This document shows positions 60,837 to 64,000 of a stretch of DNA of 64,000 bases, piece by piece. The stretch's first letter is position 1, and each line of letters starts with the position of its first letter. The position numbers and the translations under genes were made by a program. This DNA is from Bog-756 sp963812525 (lineage in GTDB: Bacteria; Actinomycetota; Acidimicrobiia; Acidimicrobiales; RAAP-2). The stretch lies in assembly GCA_963812525.1 (NCBI GenBank), contig CAWEVL010000011.1:434001-498000 (forward strand), read 5' to 3'. Under the pieces are notes generated by a model. The model saw nothing but the letters and a program-made list of their open reading frames with translations. It was not told where the DNA came from and did no database searches.

Positions 60837-62185
60837 CACGCCACCGCCTTGGCCAGGGCCGTGGTGTAGGCGTCGATCTCGTCCCGGGTCCGGCGTTCGG
60901 TCACCGAGATGAGCAGCCCGTTCTCGCCCCCGTCGAACTCGTCGCCCAGGGCGATCCCGGCCAGGAAGCCGGCGTCGGCCATCCGCTCGATCACCACGGC
61001 GGCGGGGACCGGGAGCCTCACCGCGAACTCCCGGACCACCGGGGCGCCGGCGAAGGCCACCACGCCGTCCAGCGAGAGCAGGGAGTGGCGGAGGTAGTGG
61101 GTGGCCTGGGCGCAACGACGGGCCAGCTCCACCAGCCCGGAGGTGCCCAGCCACCCGAGCTGGATGGCCGCCGTGACCGCCATCAAGGTCTGGTTGGTGC
61201 ACACGTTCGAGGTGGCCTTCTCGCGGCGGATGTCCTGCTCCCGGGCACGGAGGGTGGTCACATAGGCGGTCCGGCCCTCGACGTCCCGGGTCTCCCCCAC
61301 CAACCGGCCGGGCAGCCGGCGAACGTGCTCGGTGGCACAGGCGAACAGTCCCAGGTACGGCCCGCCGAAGCCCAGGGTGGTGCCGAAGACCTGGCCCTCC
61401 CCGACCACCACGTCGGCGCCCCACTCCCCCGCCGACTTGAGGAGCCCGGCCGCCACTGGATCCGCCCCCACCACCAACAGGGCCCCGGTGCGGTCGCACA
61501 GGACCCGGGCCCGGGCCAGGTCCTCGATGCAGCCGAGGTAGTTGGGGTAGCCCACCATGACCACGCCGGGTGGATCGTCGCCGACCGTGTCGTCGTCGGG
61601 CCAGGCGGTGACCCCGTCGACCAGGGGGACGGTCCGGAGCCGGTGACCGGTGCCGCGAGACGCGGTGGCCAGCATCTGGCGCCAGTGGGGATGCAGGCCG
61701 GCCGACAGCCACACCGACTCCCGGCCCGAGGCGGCGACGCCGAGGTTGACCGCCTCCACCGCCGCGCTGCCCCCGTCGTAGAGGGAGGCATTGGCCACCG
61801 GCAGTCCGGCCAGGCGGGCCACCATCGTCTGGTACTCGAAGATGGCTTGCAGCACGCCTTGAGCTACCTCGGGCTGGTAGGGGGTGTACGACGTCACGAA
61901 CTCCGAGCGACCGGCCAGCGCCCGGGTCACCGCCGGGATCTCGTGGTCGTAGGCTCCGCCCCCGGCGAAGCAGACGAGGCGGTCGGACCGGGCCCGGTTG
62001 CGGTCGGCCATCCCCTCCAGGTGGGCCAGCACGTCGGGCTCGCCGACCCCGTCAGCCAGCTCCAGTCCCCGTTGGAGCCGGAGGGCCTCGGGAACCACGG
62101 CAAACAGCTCGTCGACCGAGTCCAGGCCCAGGAACGCCAGCATGGTCGCCACTTCGTCGTCGGTGTGGGGGATGTAGGTGCCCAT
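60836..62185 (-). CDS. gcvPA: Glycine dehydrogenase subunit 1 (GcvPA)
   Basis: The non-PLP half of the split P-protein, 449 residues. Typical segments: MGTYIPHTDDEVATMLAFLG, TSYTPYQPEVAQGVLQAIFE, MVARLAGLPVANASLYDGGS and FGGPYLGLFACATEHVRRLP. With GcvPB it decarboxylates glycine and loads the aminomethyl group on GcvH. gcvH is not in the window, so it lies elsewhere. The stop overlaps the gcvPB start. gcvT is 77 bases upstream. Confidence 0.95.
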   Translation of the reverse strand: MGTYIPHTDDEVATMLAFLGLDSVDELFAVVPEALRLQRGLELADGVGEPDVLAHLEGMADRNRARSDRLVCFAGGGAYDHEIPAVTRALAGRSEFVTSYTPYQPEVAQGVLQAIFEYQTMVARLAGLPVANASLYDGGSAAVEAVNLGVAASGRESVWLSAGLHPHWRQMLATASRGTGHRLRTVPLVDGVTAWPDDDTVGDDPPGVVMVGYPNYLGCIEDLARARVLCDRTGALLVVGADPVAAGLLKSAGEWGADVVVGEGQVFGTTLGFGGPYLGLFACATEHVRRLPGRLVGETRDVEGRTAYVTTLRAREQDIRREKATSNVCTNQTLMAVTAAIQLGWLGTSGLVELARRCAQATHYLRHSLLSLDGVVAFAGAPVVREFAVRLPVPAAVVIERMADAGFLAGIALGDEFDGGENGLLISVTERRTRDEIDAYTTALAKAVA

Positions 62186-62262
62186 GCTGCTCCTCGGAGG
62201 TTGGTGTCCTCGTGTCTAGCGGACGGGACGGGTCGAGGCCCAATGACGGGTCCGGTGACCGG

Positions 62263-63402
62263 TCATCGCCCGGATGCCCACTGCCCGGGCCGGACGAAGG
62301 GAGTCGTCACCACCTGGGCCGGCAGGAAGCGGTTGCGCTGCTCGATGCCCAGGGCCGGACGTGCGGTGGGGTCGCCGTCCGTTCCGGCATCGACGGTGCT
62401 GTCCAGCAGGGCCAGGGCGATCCCGTGCCCGAGCATGGGCGAGTAGTTCCCGCTGGTCACCATGCCCACCGAGCCACCGTCACCGACGACCGCGGCACCT
62501 TCACGAGGAGGCTGACGGCCAGCGGTAGCCAGCCCGACCAGACGGCGGCGCACGCCGTCGCGGCGTTCGGTCTCCAGGGCGTCCCGGCCCCGGAACTCGG
62601 CCTTGTCCCATCCGATCACCCAGCCCAGTCCGGCCTGCAGCGGAGTGATCCCCGGTCCGAGCTCGTGACCGTGCAGCGGCAGTGCCGCCTCCAGGCGGAG
62701 GGTGTCCCTCGCCCCCAGCCCGGCCGGATGGATCCCGGCGGCCAGCAGGGCGGTCCACAGCGCATCGGCGGCGTCGGCGGGCACGGCCAGCTCCACCCCG
62801 TCCTCGCCGGTGTAGCCGGTACCCGCCGCCGTGCAGGCGACGCCGTCCCACACGAAGGGGGCGACCCGGAACCGGGGTACCGCTGCGGCCTCGGGGGCCA
62901 CCGTGGCCAGGCGGGTCCGGGCGTGGGGGCCCTGCACGGCGATGATGGCGCGTGCGGCCGTGGTGTCGTCCCCGCCGATGGCTCCCACCACCCGGTCGGT
63001 GTTGGAGGCGTTGGGCATGACGTCGAAGACGTTCTCGGACAGCCACCAGATGATGATGTCGTCGATCACCGAGCCGTCGTCGTCGAGCAGGTGGGTGTAC
63101 TGGGCCCGGCCGGGGCCCACCCGGCGCAGGTCGTTGGACAGGGCGGCCTGCAATCGGTCGAAGGCATCAGGGCCCTCCACCCGGACCGTGCCGAGATGGC
63201 TCACGTCGAAGGTCACCGAGTCTTGGCGGCACGCCCGGTGCTCGGCGAGGGTTCCCTGCGGGTAGGCCAGAGGCATCTCCCAGCCACCGAACTCCACCAG
63301 CTTGGCCCCCAGCGTGCGGTGGGCGTCGATCAGTGCGGTGTGCCGGAGCGCTCCTCCGGTGCCGCCGGGGTGACCGGAGGAAGCCTGGGAGGTGTCGGCC
63401 AC
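62263..63402 (-). CDS. gcvT: Aminomethyltransferase (glycine cleavage T-protein)
   Basis: Transfers the methylene group of glycine from GcvH to tetrahydrofolate, releasing ammonia. 379 residues. Typical segments: LVEFGGWEMPLAYPQGTLAE, SVTFDVSHLGTVRVEGPDAF, GYTGEDGVELAVPADAADAL, GARDTLRLEAALPLHGHELG and the C-terminal VGMVTSGNYSPMLGHGIALA. Complete, starting at the ATG at 63402. First of the gcvT-gcvPA-gcvPB run. Confidence 0.95.
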   Translation of the reverse strand: MADTSQASSGHPGGTGGALRHTALIDAHRTLGAKLVEFGGWEMPLAYPQGTLAEHRACRQDSVTFDVSHLGTVRVEGPDAFDRLQAALSNDLRRVGPGRAQYTHLLDDDGSVIDDIIIWWLSENVFDVMPNASNTDRVVGAIGGDDTTAARAIIAVQGPHARTRLATVAPEAAAVPRFRVAPFVWDGVACTAAGTGYTGEDGVELAVPADAADALWTALLAAGIHPAGLGARDTLRLEAALPLHGHELGPGITPLQAGLGWVIGWDKAEFRGRDALETERRDGVRRRLVGLATAGRQPPREGAAVVGDGGSVGMVTSGNYSPMLGHGIALALLDSTVDAGTDGDPTARPALGIEQRNRFLPAQVVTTPFVRPGQWASGR

Positions 63403-63427
63403 GTCGAAAGGATACCGGCGCGGCGGA

Positions 63428-63814
63428 TCAGGCGATGCGGGCGACGGCCGACGGCACCACGCCGTCGCCGGCCAGGCCGTACTTGGCCAACAGCGCCAGG
63501 GTGTCGCGTTGGTAGAGCACGGTCACCCGGACGTCGGGGTAGAGCTGTCCGAGGCGCCGGACCTTGCTGTTCTTCTTCGTGACCAGCCGCTGGTTGAGCG
63601 TGGTCAACTCCACGAACAGCCCGGGCTCCGGCAACCAGAAGTCCGGTCGGAAGCCGGCGGTGGGTCGACCGCCCGGATCCCACGCCAGGGCGAACTCGAC
63701 GGGCTCGTACTCCCAGAGCACTCCATAGAAGTCGAGAATGCGGGCGAACCGCTCCTCTGACTCGTGGGCGAACCGCTTGACCGGTGCGAACGGGTTGACG
63801 TCGTGTCGGGGCAT
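63428..63814 (-). CDS. Small PD-(D/E)XK-nuclease-like protein
   Basis: 128 residues from the ATG at 63814 (a TTG at 63826 is also possible). Core: FARILDFYGVLWEYEPVEFA, then FRPDFWLPEPGLFVELTTLN and VRRLGQLYPDVRVTVLYQRD. The PDFxLPE...VEL pair fits the D and E of the PD-(D/E)XK fold, and the following Lys-rich stretch TKKNSKVRR could supply the lysine. Function unknown; a housekeeping repair or RNA-processing role is possible. It sits 25 bases before gcvT and overlaps the end of the gene upstream. Confidence 0.65.
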   Translation of the reverse strand: MPRHDVNPFAPVKRFAHESEERFARILDFYGVLWEYEPVEFALAWDPGGRPTAGFRPDFWLPEPGLFVELTTLNQRLVTKKNSKVRRLGQLYPDVRVTVLYQRDTLALLAKYGLAGDGVVPSAVARIA

Positions 63815-63822
63815 GGCCTCGG

Positions 63823-64000
63823 TCAACGCTCGGCCGCCTCGGCCGAGGCCAGGTAGTCGGCGGCCGGATGGCCGGCGGGTCGGGGTGTCTGGGGCTCGTC
63901 GCGGATCTCGATGATGGCGGCGTCGAGCTCGGAGACCACGCCGGAGAGGGGCAGGATGTTGAAGACTCCCTGGCCCCCGGCCAGCAGGTCGACGACCTCA
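63823..64000 (-). CDS. C-terminal end of an unidentified gene (cut by window edge)
   Basis: 59 codons in an open frame: EVVDLLAGGQGVFNILPLSG, then VVSELDAAIIEIRDEP and a polar tail AGHPAADYLASAEAAER. Codon bias is normal and the stop at 63823-63825 touches the next gene. No family is recognised from this piece. Confidence 0.6.
   Translation of the reverse strand, partial: EVVDLLAGGQGVFNILPLSGVVSELDAAIIEIRDEPQTPRPAGHPAADYLASAEAAER

Overview
The window is high-GC chromosomal DNA from an actinobacterium, most likely of the class Acidimicrobiia. The evidence is a complete Pup-proteasome locus, an F420 biosynthesis gene (fbiC) with deazaflavin-dependent enzymes, a TatA/TatC/HelY block next to the proteasome, many GTG starts, many four-base ATGA stop/start overlaps, and -10 boxes of the TANNNT type lying 6-8 bases before start codons. 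No rRNA, tRNA, CRISPR array, phage module or intact transposase was seen.

Layout. 1-2.4 kb: the end of gltD, a universal stress protein, a VOC protein and an unknown gene, all intact. 2.4-17.1 kb: an eroded accessory region. It holds a truncated second transaldolase, an alpha/beta hydrolase, a TetR regulator, a small conserved protein, an F420/NADP-type reductase, a branched-chain-amino-acid-type binding protein, and a storage-lipid set (wax ester synthase/DGAT, hydrolase, acyl-CoA synthetase, serine hydrolase, glycerol acyltransferase). Nearly all are broken by single-base frameshifts. Inside it lie an intact SRPBCC-SRPBCC-ArsR operon with a clear promoter/operator, a three-copy repeat, and a 0.7-kb block strongly depleted in C on the + strand. 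17.3-20.3 kb: an NlpC/P60 cell-wall enzyme, an acyl-CoA ligase and a small protein.

20.3-32.7 kb, minus strand: a long run reading bicupin, FIST protein (one frameshift), transketolase, transaldolase, 6-phosphogluconate dehydrogenase, G6PDH, 6-phosphogluconolactonase, FbiC and a LOG-family protein. This joins the pentose phosphate pathway to F420 cofactor synthesis. 32.7-35.3 kb: a thioesterase, three small membrane or unknown proteins, TrmI and a ferredoxin.

35.5-47.2 kb, plus strand: arc, dop, pup, prcB, prcA, pafA, two signal peptidases, tatA, tatC, helY. Pup is charged by PafA and removed by Dop, and ARC unfolds pupylated proteins into the PrcBA 20S core. A double-domain ThyX-like protein follows. 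Then comes a roughly 500-base gap with a promoter and strong long-range stems, which I read as a possible unrecognised structured RNA. 49.4-58.8 kb: a DUF4193-like protein, a GNAT enzyme, an HtrA protease, a nitroreductase, a HAD phosphatase, a methyltransferase, two zinc-ribbon proteins and a class II aldolase. 58.8-64 kb, minus strand: an F420-dependent nitroreductase, the glycine cleavage genes gcvPB (frameshift in a seven-base homopolymer), gcvPA and gcvT, a PD-(D/E)XK-like protein and the end of an unidentified gene.

The main caution is that the clustered frameshifts at 2.4-17.1 kb could be true gene decay or a poorly corrected stretch of assembly. Sequence alone cannot decide between them.
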